From positions 124,001 through 188,000 of the forward strand of contig NZ_JARVWP010000003.1 of assembly GCF_029846235.1 (NCBI RefSeq): a stretch of 64,000 bases of DNA, given 5' to 3'. The DNA comes from Bradyrhizobium sp. CER78. GTDB taxonomy: Bacteria > Pseudomonadota > Alphaproteobacteria > Rhizobiales > Xanthobacteraceae. The position numbers and the translations under genes were made by a program. Each line of letters opens with the position of its first letter. The stretch's first letter is position 1. Of this stretch, positions 27,641 to 36,952 are shown piece by piece. The notes beneath the pieces are model-generated. The model was given only the letters and a program-made list of their open reading frames with translations, was not told the DNA's origin and ran no database searches.

Positions 27641-28837
27641 ATGACCAACGCCGCCCATCCGTTCGACGCGCTGATGGACATCACCGCCCGCCCCGAGGTC
27701 GTGTTCGTGCGCGGCGCCGGCTCATATCTGTGGGACGCCAACCGCAACCGCTATCTCGATTTCGTGCAGGGCTGGGCCGTCAATCCGCTCGGCCACTCGC
27801 CGGTCATCGTGGCCGACGCGCTGGCCGCGCAGGCCAGGCGGCTGCTCACGCCGAGCCCGGCCTTCTACAACGAGCAGAGCTTGAAGCTTGCAAAGCTGCT
27901 GGTCGACAACAGCTGCTTCGATCAGGTGTTCTTCGCCAATTCAGGCGCCGAGGCCAATGAAGGCGCGATCAAGCTCGCGCGGAAATTCGGCGCCAAGTAC
28001 AAGAATGGCGCGCACGAGATCATCACCTTCGAAGGCGGCTTCCACGGCCGGACGCTCGCGACCATGTCGGCCTCGGGCAAGAAGGCATTCGAGCCGCTGT
28101 TCGAGCCGAAGGTCTCGGGCTTCCGCAAAGCCAGGCTGAACGACATCGAGTCGGTGCGGCAGCTGATCAATTCGTCAACGGTCGCGGTCATGCTCGAACC
28201 GATCCAGGGCGAAGCCGGCGTCTGGCCGGCGACCGACGCGTTCCTCCGAGAGTTGCGGGCGCTGACCCAGCAGCGCGGCCTGCTCTTGATCGTCGACGAG
28301 ATCCAGACCGGCATGGGCCGGACCGGAAAATTGTTCGGCTATGAGCATGCCGGGATCGCGCCCGACATCATGACGCTCGGCAAGGGCATCGGCGGCGGCG
28401 TGCCGCTCGCAGCGCTGCTCGCGACCGAGCATGCCTCCTGCTTCGATCACGGCGATCAGGGCGGCACCTTCAACGGCAATCCGCTGATGTGCGCCGCCGG
28501 GCTTGTCGTGCTCGATCAGATCGGCAAACCCGATTTCCTGAAGTCGGTTGTCGACACCGGGCTGCTGCTCGAGCGCGAATTGCAGCGGCTGTCGGCGCGG
28601 CACGGGCTCGGCGAGATCAGGGGCCGCGGCCTCCTGCTCGCGCTCGATCTCAAGATGCCGATCGGCGCCGCCGTCGTCGCGGAGGCATTCGCGGCCGGCG
28701 TGCTGGTCAACTCGCCGCAGCCGGACACGCTCCGCTTCATGCCGGCGCTCAACGTCACGCGGGAGGAGATTTCCTCGATGATTGACTGCCTAGATACCGT
28801 GCTGACCAAGGTCGGCGCCGCAAGGCGGGTGGCGTAA
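27641..28837 (+). CDS. argD: Acetylornithine transaminase-like class III aminotransferase
   Basis: A 398-residue PLP enzyme. [20 protein letters not shown] opens the fold; [20 protein letters not shown] binds [17 protein letters not shown] and [17 protein letters not shown] follow. The PLP lysine is Lys248 in TLGKGIGGG. It transfers the amino group in N-acetylornithine/N-acetylglutamate semialdehyde exchange (EC 2.6.1.11), possibly also succinyldiaminopimelate. The gene is not beside argF here, so a second copy elsewhere and a catabolic role are possible. GGAGATCGAT gives the ribosome-binding site. A hairpin precedes it. Confidence 0.85.
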   Translation: MTNAAHPFDALMDITARPEVVFVRGAGSYLWDANRNRYLDFVQGWAVNPLGHSPVIVADALAAQARRLLTPSPAFYNEQSLKLAKLLVDNSCFDQVFFANSGAEANEGAIKLARKFGAKYKNGAHEIITFEGGFHGRTLATMSASGKKAFEPLFEPKVSGFRKARLNDIESVRQLINSSTVAVMLEPIQGEAGVWPATDAFLRELRALTQQRGLLLIVDEIQTGMGRTGKLFGYEHAGIAPDIMTLGKGIGGGVPLAALLATEHASCFDHGDQGGTFNGNPLMCAAGLVVLDQIGKPDFLKSVVDTGLLLERELQRLSARHGLGEIRGRGLLLALDLKMPIGAAVVAEAFAAGVLVNSPQPDTLRFMPALNVTREEISSMIDCLDTVLTKVGAARRVA

Positions 28838-28847
28838 CTATCGCCCT

Positions 28848-28947
28848 GTCATTCCGGGGCGATGCGCAGCATCGAACCCGGAATCTCGAGGTTCCCCGGT
28901 GCGCAATTGCGCACCTGAGGTTCACGCTTCGCGTGCCCCGGAATGAC
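28848..28947. repeat. Bradyrhizobium-type intergenic repeat (GTCATTCCGGGG class)
   Basis: GTCATTCCGGGG at 28848-28859 and CCCCGGAATGAC at 28936-28947 are exact inverted ends. Between them lies GTGCGCAATTGCGCAC, a perfect 16-bp palindrome. It fills the gap between the aminotransferase and the convergent quinone oxidoreductase gene. Another member with the same ends lies at 56288-56392. Confidence 0.75.
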
Positions 28948-28952
28948 GATCT

Positions 28953-29927
28953 CTACGGCCTGAGAATCGCCGCACCGGTGGTCGCCCGGCTCTCCAGGTC
29001 GACGTGCGCCTTTGCGGCATCCTTCAGCGCATAGGCGTGGTTGATCGGCACGTGCAGCTTGCCGTTGATCACCGCGGCGAACAGCGTGTCGGCGCCTTCG
29101 AGCAGCTCCTTGCGGGTGCCGACATAGTCGTTGAGCTTGGGCCGCGTCGCAAACAGCGAACCGTGGTTGTTGAGCTCGGCGAGCGGGAACGGCGGCACCG
29201 GACCCGACGCATTGCCGAACGAGACGAACAGGCCGCGCGGCCGCAGGCACGACAGCGATCCCGGGAACGTGGTCTTGCCGACGCCGTCATAGACGACGTC
29301 GCAGAGCTCGCCGCGGCTGATCTGCTTGACGCGTTCAACGAAGTTTTCCTCGTTGTAGAGGATGACATGATCACAACCATTGGCGAGCGCGAGATCGGCC
29401 TTCGCCTTCGAGCCGACGGTGCCGATGACATGCGCGCCGAGCGCCCGCGCCCACTGGCAGGCCAGCAGTCCGATGCCGCCGGCTGCGGCGTGGATCAGCA
29501 CCCGATGGCCCTGCTCGACCTTGAAGGTCTTGTGCAGGAGATACCAGACCGTGAGCCCCTTGAGCATCAGCACGGCGCCCTGCTCGTAGGTGATGTGGTC
29601 GGGCAGCTTGACCAGCTTGTCGGCCGGGATGACGCGCTCGGAGGCGTAGCCGCCGAGGTTGTAGTAGTAGGCGACGCGATCGCCGGGATGGAAATTGGTC
29701 ACTCCGGGCCCCACGGCCAGGACCTCGCCCGCGGCCTCGTTGCCGGCGATGAACGGCAGGCCGGGCGCCTTGTAGAGGCCGGTGCGGAAATAGACGTCGA
29801 TGAAGTTCAGGCCGACGGCGTGCTGGCGGATCCGGACCTCGCCGTTCCCCGGCGGGCCGACCTCGACCTCCTCATAGGTCAGGACTTCCGGGCCCCCAAC
29901 CTTGTGCACCCGCACAGCCTTGGTCAT
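28953..29927 (-). CDS. NADPH:quinone oxidoreductase (zeta-crystallin type)
   Basis: A 324-residue medium-chain dehydrogenase/reductase. The N-terminal GroES-like domain has VRIRQHAVGLNFIDVYFRTG and PFIAGNEAAGEVLAVGPGV; the Rossmann part has HAAAGGIGLLACQWARALG. It lacks the structural zinc cysteines, as expected for quinone oxidoreductases (EC 1.6.5.5). Cytoplasmic; it probably reduces quinones by one electron with NADPH. It is a single gene beside terC and pcs. Confidence 0.9.
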   Translation of the reverse strand: MTKAVRVHKVGGPEVLTYEEVEVGPPGNGEVRIRQHAVGLNFIDVYFRTGLYKAPGLPFIAGNEAAGEVLAVGPGVTNFHPGDRVAYYYNLGGYASERVIPADKLVKLPDHITYEQGAVLMLKGLTVWYLLHKTFKVEQGHRVLIHAAAGGIGLLACQWARALGAHVIGTVGSKAKADLALANGCDHVILYNEENFVERVKQISRGELCDVVYDGVGKTTFPGSLSCLRPRGLFVSFGNASGPVPPFPLAELNNHGSLFATRPKLNDYVGTRKELLEGADTLFAAVINGKLHVPINHAYALKDAAKAHVDLESRATTGAAILRP

Positions 29928-30010
29928 GTCGTCGCTCCCCTCAGAAAACTCGCGTCAAGCGAGCGAATGCCATCGGGCCCGCCTTGTCAACCAAGCAGCC
30001 CGGAACCGGC

Positions 30011-30736
30011 CTAGCCGGCCACCTTCTTGCGGTTGCGCTTGGCCATGACGTTGAACGCCTCGACCGCCGCCGAGAACGCGATCGCGAAATAGATGTAGCC
30101 GCGCGGGATGTGGAATTTGAATCCGTCGGCGACCAGCGCCACGCCGATCAGCACCAGGAAGGCCAGCGCCAGCATCTTGGTGGTCGGATGCTCCGCCACG
30201 AACCGCGCCACCGGTCCGGACGAGAGGTACATGATCGCGCAGGCGATCACCACCGCCGCGATCATGATCTCGATGTCCTGCGCCATGCCGATCGCGGTGA
30301 TGATCGAGTCCAGCGAGAACACCAGGTCGATGATGATGATCTGCACGATCACCCAGAAGAACGCACTGGCGCTCGGCTTGTCGTCGGCCTCCGCCTCGCG
30401 CGCCTCGACCTCGCCGTGAATCTCGTGGGTTGCCTTGGCGATCAGGAACAGGCCGCCGCCGATCAGGATGATGTCGCGCCAGGACAGCGCGACGTCCCTG
30501 ATTGATATCACGGGCTGCGTCAACCCGATCAGCCAGACCAGGATCGACAGCAAGAGGATGCGGAACACCAGCGCCAGCAGCAGGCCGATCTGCCGCGCGC
30601 GTTTGGCCTGCGCCGGTGGAATCCGCGACACGATCACCGAGAGGAAGATGACGTTGTCGATGCCGAGCACGATCTCGAGCGCAGTCAGGGTCAACAGCGC
30701 AGCCCAGGCTTCCGGGCTGGTGATCAATTGCATCAT
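30011..30736 (-). CDS. TerC family integral membrane protein
   Basis: A 241-residue inner-membrane protein with about seven spans. TALEIVLGIDNVIFLSVIVS and IIDLVFSLDSIITAIGMAQ are the two TerC repeats with conserved Asp residues in the membrane. Family members are linked to tellurite resistance, manganese export or membrane-protein metalation. It overlaps the upstream pcs gene by 4 bp (ATGA), so it is translated from the pcs transcript. Confidence 0.9.
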   Translation of the reverse strand: MMQLITSPEAWAALLTLTALEIVLGIDNVIFLSVIVSRIPPAQAKRARQIGLLLALVFRILLLSILVWLIGLTQPVISIRDVALSWRDIILIGGGLFLIAKATHEIHGEVEAREAEADDKPSASAFFWVIVQIIIIDLVFSLDSIITAIGMAQDIEIMIAAVVIACAIMYLSSGPVARFVAEHPTTKMLALAFLVLIGVALVADGFKFHIPRGYIYFAIAFSAAVEAFNVMAKRNRKKVAG

Positions 30737-31461
30737 GCTCTGAAGGCTTTCATCCTGCGGATCACCGTGTCGCTGCCGACGATGTAGACGGCGATGGCGC
30801 AGAGACCGAAGGTGATCGGGGCTCCGACCACGAAATCGTTGGCGAGGGTGTACGCGCCGAGCAGCGCCCAGGCGCCGAGCAGCCACAGCGTCAGCCAGCG
30901 CAGCCGCACCACCCGGAACGGGTGCAGCACATGGAACGGTGCGAAGGTCAGCACGATCAGCAGCGCGACCACGATCGTCGACAGCACCGGCGGCAGATGC
31001 AGCAGGAACAGATAGAACGCCGCCGCATTCCACAGCGCCGGGAAGCCGCGGAAATGGTTGTCGTCGGCCTTCATGCGGCGGTCGGCGAAATACAGCGCGC
31101 TGGAGACCACGATGCCGATGCCGAGGATCGGCGCGGCCAGCGGCAGCAGCATGCCGCTCGCGGTGATCGCATAGGCCGGCACGAACACATAGGTGACGAA
31201 ATCAACCACCAGGTCGAGCACCTCGCCCGACCAGTTCGGCTGCAGCCGCACCACGTCGAGCCGGCGCGCCAGCGGGCCGTCGATCCCGTCGATGATCAGC
31301 GCGACCCCGAGCCAGGCGAACATGTTGGCCCAGTGCTCGCGCACCGCCTCCAGCATCGCCAGCAGCGCGACCCCGGCGCCCAGCGCCGTGAAAATATGAA
31401 CGGAGAATGCGGCGGTCCGCATCCGTTCTGGCAACGCATCCGGCTGGCTCGAGTGCTCCAT
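30733..31461 (-). CDS. pcs: Phosphatidylcholine synthase Pcs
   Basis: A 242-residue membrane enzyme of the CDP-alcohol phosphotransferase family. The motif DGIDGPLARRL, then GEVLDLVVDFVTY, gives the DGxxAR...GxxxDxxxD catalytic pattern. Seven or eight hydrophobic spans follow. Pcs condenses CDP-diacylglycerol with choline to give phosphatidylcholine in one step; it is typical of rhizobia and other host-associated alphaproteobacteria. The ATG at 31461 begins the accepted N-terminus; an upstream frame extension to 31527 is not needed. It is co-transcribed with terC. Confidence 0.93.
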   Translation of the reverse strand: MEHSSQPDALPERMRTAAFSVHIFTALGAGVALLAMLEAVREHWANMFAWLGVALIIDGIDGPLARRLDVVRLQPNWSGEVLDLVVDFVTYVFVPAYAITASGMLLPLAAPILGIGIVVSSALYFADRRMKADDNHFRGFPALWNAAAFYLFLLHLPPVLSTIVVALLIVLTFAPFHVLHPFRVVRLRWLTLWLLGAWALLGAYTLANDFVVGAPITFGLCAIAVYIVGSDTVIRRMKAFRA

Positions 31462-31594
31462 CGGCCGAAGTGCTATCAGGAATCGGCCACCTTTGCATAT
31501 GCAGTCTTGCGGCGTTCCGCCGCGCAAAGCGTTGGAAACTCTTGGTGGTTACCGATGGCTTGAAAATCGGGCCAAGCATGTCAAATGTCCTGAT

Positions 31595-32779
31595 ATGACC
31601 GACAGCTCGCAGGATTATGACGTTATCGTAATAGGCGGCGGCCCGGCCGGATTGACGGCTGCGATTGCCCTCGCCGATGTCGGCGCCCGGACCGCGCTCC
31701 TGGCGCGCCGCGCGCCCTATGCCGACAACCGCACCACCGCGCTGCTCGGCGCCTCAACCGACATCCTGGAGCGGCTCGACGTCTGGCGGCGCTGCAGCGA
31801 CGGGGCGGCCGCGCTCAAGACCATGCGCCTCGTCGACGACACCGGCCGGCTGATCCGCGCGCCGGAGGTGCGGTTCAATTCCGACGAGATCGGCCGCGAG
31901 CAGTTCGGCTTCAACATCGACAATCGCTCGCTGGTCGCAGCACTCGAGGACCGCGCCGGCGAGATGGCCGCGCTGACGCGGTTCGACGATGAGGCCGCCT
32001 CGGTGCAGCCGGATGAAGCAGGGATCACCGTGGTGACGCGGCAGGGCCCGTCACTGCGCGCCCGGCTCGTGGTCGGCGCCGACGGGCGCAATTCATTGTC
32101 GCGCGAGGCCGCCGGCATCGAGGTGACGAGCCACGCGCTCGGGCAGTCCGCCCTCACCTTCAACATCACCCATACCAGGCCGCACCAGAACATCTCGACC
32201 GAGTTTCATACCGAGCACGGCCCCTGCGTGTTCGTGCCGCTCGCCGGCAACCGCAGCAGCGTGGTCTGGGTGTCAGCGCCCAAGGAGGCCGAGCGGCTCA
32301 AGGCGCTCAGCGACGAGGAATTGTCCGTCGCGGCGGAGCGGCAGTCGCATTCGATCCTCGGCCGCGTCGAGGTGCAGCCCGGCCGCAACGTGTTTCCGCT
32401 CGCGATCGAGCGGCCCCGGCAGTTTGCAAGAGACCGGATCGCGCTGGTCGGGGAATCCGCCCATGTGCTGCCGCCGATCGGCGCGCAGGGCCTCAATATG
32501 GGGCTGCGCGATGCCGCCGATATCGCCGAGATCACGGGCCAGGCGATCGGCCGCGGCGAGGATCCCGGCGCACCAAGCGTGCTGGCACGCTACCAGTCGG
32601 CGCGGCGCCCCGATGTGGCCAGCCGGACCTGGGCGATCGACATCGCCAACCGCTCGCTGCTGAGCGATTTCCTCGGCGTGCAGACCGCGCGCGCCGCCGG
32701 CCTGCACCTGCTCGGCGCCTTCGGCCCGCTGCGGCGGCTGGCGATGCGCGAGGGCCTTGCGCCGTCATGGCGGCGGTGA
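31595..32779 (+). CDS. FAD-dependent hydroxylase, UbiH/UbiF/COQ6 family
   Basis: A 394-residue flavoprotein monooxygenase. The dinucleotide motif DVIVIGGGPAGLTAAIAL is at the start. The second FAD block RIALVGESAHVLPPIGAQGLNMGLRDAADI is the UbiH/VisC signature. It hydroxylates the ubiquinone ring precursor (C5, C6 or C1; which one cannot be told from sequence). The ATG at 31595 begins just before the FAD motif. It is divergent from pcs with about 130 bp between. A repeat touches its stop. Confidence 0.9.
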   Translation: MTDSSQDYDVIVIGGGPAGLTAAIALADVGARTALLARRAPYADNRTTALLGASTDILERLDVWRRCSDGAAALKTMRLVDDTGRLIRAPEVRFNSDEIGREQFGFNIDNRSLVAALEDRAGEMAALTRFDDEAASVQPDEAGITVVTRQGPSLRARLVVGADGRNSLSREAAGIEVTSHALGQSALTFNITHTRPHQNISTEFHTEHGPCVFVPLAGNRSSVVWVSAPKEAERLKALSDEELSVAAERQSHSILGRVEVQPGRNVFPLAIERPRQFARDRIALVGESAHVLPPIGAQGLNMGLRDAADIAEITGQAIGRGEDPGAPSVLARYQSARRPDVASRTWAIDIANRSLLSDFLGVQTARAAGLHLLGAFGPLRRLAMREGLAPSWRR

Positions 32780-32784
32780 CCAAA

Positions 32785-32828
32785 GCGTTTTCGAGCGAAG
32801 TGGGTACCGGTTCGCGTTAAGAAAACGC
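32785..32828. repeat. Intergenic palindromic repeat (GCGTTTTC/GAAAACGC class)
   Basis: GCGTTTTC at 32785-32792 pairs with GAAAACGC at 32821-32828, with TACCGGT in the middle. I recognise the CAAAGCGTTTTCGAGCGAAG type as a frequent element between Bradyrhizobium genes. It lies between the UbiH-type gene and the convergent AEC carrier. Confidence 0.65.
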
Positions 32829-32847
32829 GTCAACTAAGAATCGCCTC

Positions 32848-33801
32848 TTAAGGAAACACCAGCCGTCCGCTCTGGATGAACCACATCACGCTGGTCAGCG
32901 TGACCACCGAGGCGAAGGTGCCGATCAAGACCGCGACCGACGCTGGCTCGATCCAGGTCTCGTTCTGCCGCGCGATCACGAACACGTTCAGCGCCGGCGG
33001 CAGCGAGGCCATCAGCACCGCGGTCGCCGCCCAGGGCTGCGCGAACGGGCCGAACAGCAGCATCAGTCCGAATGCCAGCAGCGGGTGGATCAGGAGCTTG
33101 ATCGCAACCACGCCCGGCACCTCCCACGGCACCCGCTCGAACGGCCGCAGCGCCACGGTGACGCCGAGCGCGAACAGCGCCATCGGTGCTGCGGCGTTCT
33201 GCAGGAACTGGATGGTGCGGTCGAGCGCCGTCGGCAGCGGGATGTGAAACGCGGCGACCAGCGCGCCGAACACCGCCGACATGATCAGCGGGTTCTGCAC
33301 GATCTGCCGCAGCACCACGCCGAGCGCGTGCAGCAGCGAGGGATGGTCGCGATCGGTGAGTTCGATCAGGAGCGGCACGATCGAGAACAGGAAAATGCTG
33401 TCGCAGCAGAAGATCAGCGCGGTCGGCGCGGCCGCCTTGGCGCCGAGCACGGCGAGCGCAAGGCCGGGGCCCATATAGCCGATGTTGCCGTAGGCGCCCG
33501 ACAGGCCGGCGAGCGTCGCCTCACGCAGCGTCAGGCGTCCCAACAGCTTGGCTGCGACCATCGCCAGGAAGAACGCGATCACGGTTCCGAGCGTGGTCGC
33601 GATCAGGAATGGCGGGTTGTTCAGCTCCGCAAACGGCGTCTTGGACATGATCCCGAACAGCAGCGCCGGCAACGAAACGTAAAGCAGGAAGAAATTCATC
33701 CAGGCGAGCCCGCTCTCGGGCAAACCCTTGGCTTTTCCGCACGCATAACCGATGAAGATCAAGCCGAAATACGGCAACGCCAGATTGAGGATATCGATCA
33801 T
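32848..33801 (-). CDS. AEC family transporter
   Basis: A 317-residue membrane protein with about ten spans, beginning LNLALPYFGLIFIGYACGKA. The central part has GNIGYMGPGLALAVLG, the crossover region typical of auxin-efflux-carrier proteins. Bacterial members export or import malonate, malate and other small organic acids. No partner gene is adjacent. Its ATG faces the hspQ promoter region, about 120 bp away. Confidence 0.85.
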   Translation of the reverse strand: MIDILNLALPYFGLIFIGYACGKAKGLPESGLAWMNFFLLYVSLPALLFGIMSKTPFAELNNPPFLIATTLGTVIAFFLAMVAAKLLGRLTLREATLAGLSGAYGNIGYMGPGLALAVLGAKAAAPTALIFCCDSIFLFSIVPLLIELTDRDHPSLLHALGVVLRQIVQNPLIMSAVFGALVAAFHIPLPTALDRTIQFLQNAAAPMALFALGVTVALRPFERVPWEVPGVVAIKLLIHPLLAFGLMLLFGPFAQPWAATAVLMASLPPALNVFVIARQNETWIEPASVAVLIGTFASVVTLTSVMWFIQSGRLVFP

Positions 33802-33922
33802 TCTGAATGTAGTTTCTCGGCCGGATTTCGGGTCGTTTTTGCAGGTCTGGAATCGGTAAACCAGGGGTTAATTCGAAGCTTAGCCCCTAGCATCGGCCAC
33901 AATGTTGGTCTATCGACGAACC

Positions 33923-34255
33923 ATGATCAAAGCGCGCACCGCCAAGTTTCAGATCGGGCAGATCGTCCGTCACCGGGTGTTCTCCTTCCGGGGCGTGATT
34001 TTTGATATCGACCCGGAGTTCAACAACACCGAGGAATGGTGGCTGTCGATCCCCGAGGACATGCGGCCGCACAAGGACCAGCCGTTCTATCACCTGCTCG
34101 CGGAAAACTCGGAGACCGAGTACGTCGCCTATGTCTCGGAGCAGAACCTGTTGCCCGATGATTCCGGCGAGCCGATCCGGCACTCGCAGGTCGCCGAGAT
34201 CTTCATCAAGGACAAGTCGGGCGGCTACCGTCCGCGCAATCCCTCGCTGAACTGA
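33923..34255 (+). CDS. hspQ: Heat shock protein HspQ
   Basis: A 110-residue protein. FQIGQIVRHRVFSFRGVIFDID is the HspQ/hemimethylated-DNA-binding domain signature, then PFYHLLAENSETEYVAYVSE. HspQ is a heat-induced specificity factor for the Lon protease in enterobacteria; a role in stress is likely here too. ATG 33923 matches the usual start; ATG 33902 lies in frame 7 codons upstream. I saw no clear heat-shock promoter or ROSE element. Confidence 0.9.
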   Translation: MIKARTAKFQIGQIVRHRVFSFRGVIFDIDPEFNNTEEWWLSIPEDMRPHKDQPFYHLLAENSETEYVAYVSEQNLLPDDSGEPIRHSQVAEIFIKDKSGGYRPRNPSLN

Positions 34256-34271
34256 CATTTGGCGCGGGCGC

Positions 34272-35558
34272 TCACACGCCCTCGCGCCTGGCCAACACCA
34301 CCGCAATCGCCCAGACGGCAAAACCCGCCAGCGCCAGTCCGGCGCCGACGAGCCCGGTCGACGTCCAGCCGTAGCCGGCCGCAACCGCCATGCCGCCGAG
34401 CCACGGCCCCAGCGCATTGGCGACGTTGAAGGCGGAGTGGTTGAGCGCCGCAGCAAGGCTCTGCGCCTCGCCCGCGACATCCATCAGGCGGGTCTGCAGC
34501 ACGGTCGCGAGCGCTCCGCCGAGCCCGATCAGGAACACGTCGGCGCTCAGCGTCCAGAAGTTCGCCGCCGCCAGCGGATACAGCGCCAGCGTCGCCGCCG
34601 ACCACAGCAACAGCCCGCCCGCGGTCGCCATCAGCGCGCGATCGGCAAAGCGCGGCACGATGATGTTACCGGCGGTGAGGCCGGCCCCGAACACGCATAG
34701 CGTGACCGGCACCAGCGCCGGCGAGGTGTGCGTCACCGCCAGCATGGTCGATGCGAGATAGGTGTAGACCGAGAACAGCCCCCCGAAGCCGATGGCGCCG
34801 ATCGCCAGCGTCAGCCAGACATGCTTGCGCCCGAGCGCGGACAGCTCGCGCAACGGACTCGCTTCGCTGTTGGCGACGTCCCGCGGCGCGAAGATCAGCA
34901 CCAGGATGGCGGTGAGCAGCGCAAGACCGGCAACGATCGCGAACGCCCAGCGCCAGCCGATCGCCTGCCCCACCCCGTTGGCAAGCGGCACGCCGATCGT
35001 CGTCGCGATGGTGAGGCCGAGCAGGACGCGGCCGACCGCGGCCGTGCGTTTATCCATCGGCACCAGCGAGGCCGCGACCAGCATGGCGATGCCGAAATAC
35101 GCGCCATGCGGCAGCCCGGCGAGGAAGCGCAGCGCCAGCATGGTGTGATAGTCGGGCGCGAGCCCCGAGAGGCCGTTCATCAGCGCGAAGAAGCCCATCA
35201 GCGCGATCAGCAGATTCCGCCGCGTCATGCGCGCCGACAGCACGGCGATGACAGGCGCGCCGACCACGACGCCGAGCGCGTAGGCGCTGATCGCATGACC
35301 GGCCTGTGGCTCACTGACATGTAGATCGTGCGCGAAGAACGGCAGCAGGCTCATGGTCGCGAATTCGGCGATGCCGATTGCAAAGCCGCCCATCGCCAGC
35401 GCGAGGTGGACGATGCCCGGATGAAAGGCGCCGGGGACGTTGTCCTGATTGACGCGATCACCCGCATCGGCCGAAGGGCGGCCGGCCGGCTGCGGCAAAT
35501 GCTCGCTTCTAGGCCGGGCGACCGGCTCTCGCCGCTGCGTGTTGATTTGCTGGGACAT
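34272..35558 (-). CDS. MFS transporter, DHA1-type exporter (AraJ/YdhP-like)
   Basis: About 428 residues with twelve predicted spans. A cytoplasmic tail of about 40 residues precedes the first span IVHLALAMGGFAIGIAEFAT, followed by ISAYALGVVVGAPVIAVLSA, which is the DHA1 antiporter motif region. Family members export drugs, sugars or arabinose derivatives. ATG 35558 or ATG 35573 could be used; an upstream frame extension is not convincing. It converges with hspQ, ending 16 bp away. Confidence 0.85.
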   Translation of the reverse strand: MSQQINTQRREPVARPRSEHLPQPAGRPSADAGDRVNQDNVPGAFHPGIVHLALAMGGFAIGIAEFATMSLLPFFAHDLHVSEPQAGHAISAYALGVVVGAPVIAVLSARMTRRNLLIALMGFFALMNGLSGLAPDYHTMLALRFLAGLPHGAYFGIAMLVAASLVPMDKRTAAVGRVLLGLTIATTIGVPLANGVGQAIGWRWAFAIVAGLALLTAILVLIFAPRDVANSEASPLRELSALGRKHVWLTLAIGAIGFGGLFSVYTYLASTMLAVTHTSPALVPVTLCVFGAGLTAGNIIVPRFADRALMATAGGLLLWSAATLALYPLAAANFWTLSADVFLIGLGGALATVLQTRLMDVAGEAQSLAAALNHSAFNVANALGPWLGGMAVAAGYGWTSTGLVGAGLALAGFAVWAIAVVLARREGV

Positions 35559-35822
35559 TCCGGCGACTTCCATGACAGCGAACGGCGGCCAGGGTTCGCG
35601 GGAGAACCGCGCGCACATTCGCGCGTCGACGGCGCGCGTTGCGCGCCTTCGTCTGGCCTCCCGTGACGGATTTATGATTGTGCTTCGACGCCCGAGGACT
35701 TCTCCGGACAAGGCAACGGTGATGCGGCTTGGCGCGAGCGATTTGCCTTGCGCAACCATCGCACACGAGCTGCGCAATCACCAGCGCGGCAGGCTGCCAT
35801 CAGCCAGTCCGTATCGCATGAC

Positions 35823-35851
35823 AAAAAAAGGCGCCCTTCCGGGCGCCTTTT
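35823..35851 (-). terminator. Terminator of the IalB-like gene
   Basis: AAAGGCGCCC, loop TTCC and GGGCGCCTTT form a 10-bp stem, with A/T runs on both sides. Read on the minus strand it follows the IalB-like gene by about 40 bp. Confidence 0.8.
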
Positions 35852-35891
35852 GAGTTGCGATGATCTCGCGATGTCGTGAACGCTTGAGCGC

Positions 35892-36728
35892 TTACTTGGC
35901 TGCGGGATTGGCCGGAGCCGGCGTCGCACCAGCAGCGCCGGCGCCTTCCAGCTTCTTGCGCTGCTCTTCGGCGCGCTTCTGCAACTCTTCCTGCAGCTTC
36001 TTCGAGTTTTCCTCGAACACCTTCGGGTCGGTCGGCGGGCCGTCGAAGGCCTTGGCGAATTCGGTGTTGAGCGGCAGCGGCAGCGTCAGCGGCGCGCCGT
36101 TCGAATTGATCGCCTGAACAACGAGGTTCTGGCCCTTCTTCATGTTGGCGATCAGTTCGGGCGTTGCTTCATAGTCGGACATGCAGCCGTTCTGGAAGCA
36201 GATCACGTAGGGCGCCTGCTGCGGCGGGTTGTTGTCGACGATGATGCGGGTGCCGTGCACGAGTTGCATGCCGAGCGGCAGCGTGACGCGCAGGATCTTC
36301 TTCGGCTCGCCTTCCGGCTCGATGATCACGGCGGCGATGACCGGCTGGCCCGACTCGATGCGGCCGTCCTTGCCGGTGAAGCAAACCTGTTTGGCGTTGG
36401 CTTCCTGACCCTTCAGGCAGAACTTGGTCCAGGGGGCGTAGATGAGCTGGATCTGCTGATCCTGGGCCGGCTGCTGGGCGGCCGCAGCGGGCGCCTGACC
36501 TGCGGCCGGTGCTTGGGCCGCTGGTGCCTGGGCCGGAGCCGGCGCGGCCTTCGGAGCTGCCTTGGGTGCCGCCTTGGGCGCAGCCTTCGGTGCCGCAGGC
36601 GCCGGCGCTGCCGGCTGCTGGGCCTGAGCGGCAGGAACCAGGAGCGCTGCAGAGAATGCCGTCGCCGCCATCAGGGCAACAATTCGCCCATGCGGCCGGA
36701 CCGGGGCGGCCAAGATACGGAAATTCAT
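35892..36728 (-). CDS. Invasion-associated locus B (IalB) family protein
   Basis: A 278-residue exported protein. The signal peptide ends near VPAAQAQQ. Residues about 30-90 are an Ala-Pro-Lys repeat (APKAAPKAAPKAAP) that could span peptidoglycan. The C-terminal domain has WTKFCLKGQEANAKQVCFTGKD and YVICFQNGCMSDYEATPELI, with the paired cysteines of IalB proteins. The last 60 residues are charged and coiled-coil-like. IalB is a Bartonella invasion factor; its role in rhizobia is unknown. ATG 36728 starts the signal sequence. Confidence 0.83.
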   Translation of the reverse strand: MNFRILAAPVRPHGRIVALMAATAFSAALLVPAAQAQQPAAPAPAAPKAAPKAAPKAAPKAAPAPAQAPAAQAPAAGQAPAAAAQQPAQDQQIQLIYAPWTKFCLKGQEANAKQVCFTGKDGRIESGQPVIAAVIIEPEGEPKKILRVTLPLGMQLVHGTRIIVDNNPPQQAPYVICFQNGCMSDYEATPELIANMKKGQNLVVQAINSNGAPLTLPLPLNTEFAKAFDGPPTDPKVFEENSKKLQEELQKRAEEQRKKLEGAGAAGATPAPANPAAK

Positions 36729-36952
36729 TGCGGAAAACCCTTTCTGAACGGCAGCGCCCGAAACCGCTGCAGGCGCCGACACATAGCCGTTTGGGCGGCT
36801 GTCTCCTAGTCAATTGAGGCGGATACGTGACAGGCGTTCCCGCCTTCGAATTGCACGCCTTCAATACAGCGGCGCGCGGAAAGATCAATGCCGACAAGCG
36901 CATTTGCGCGTATGTGACGACGAGTTTCGGCGGCCTGTGATAAACCTCGGCC

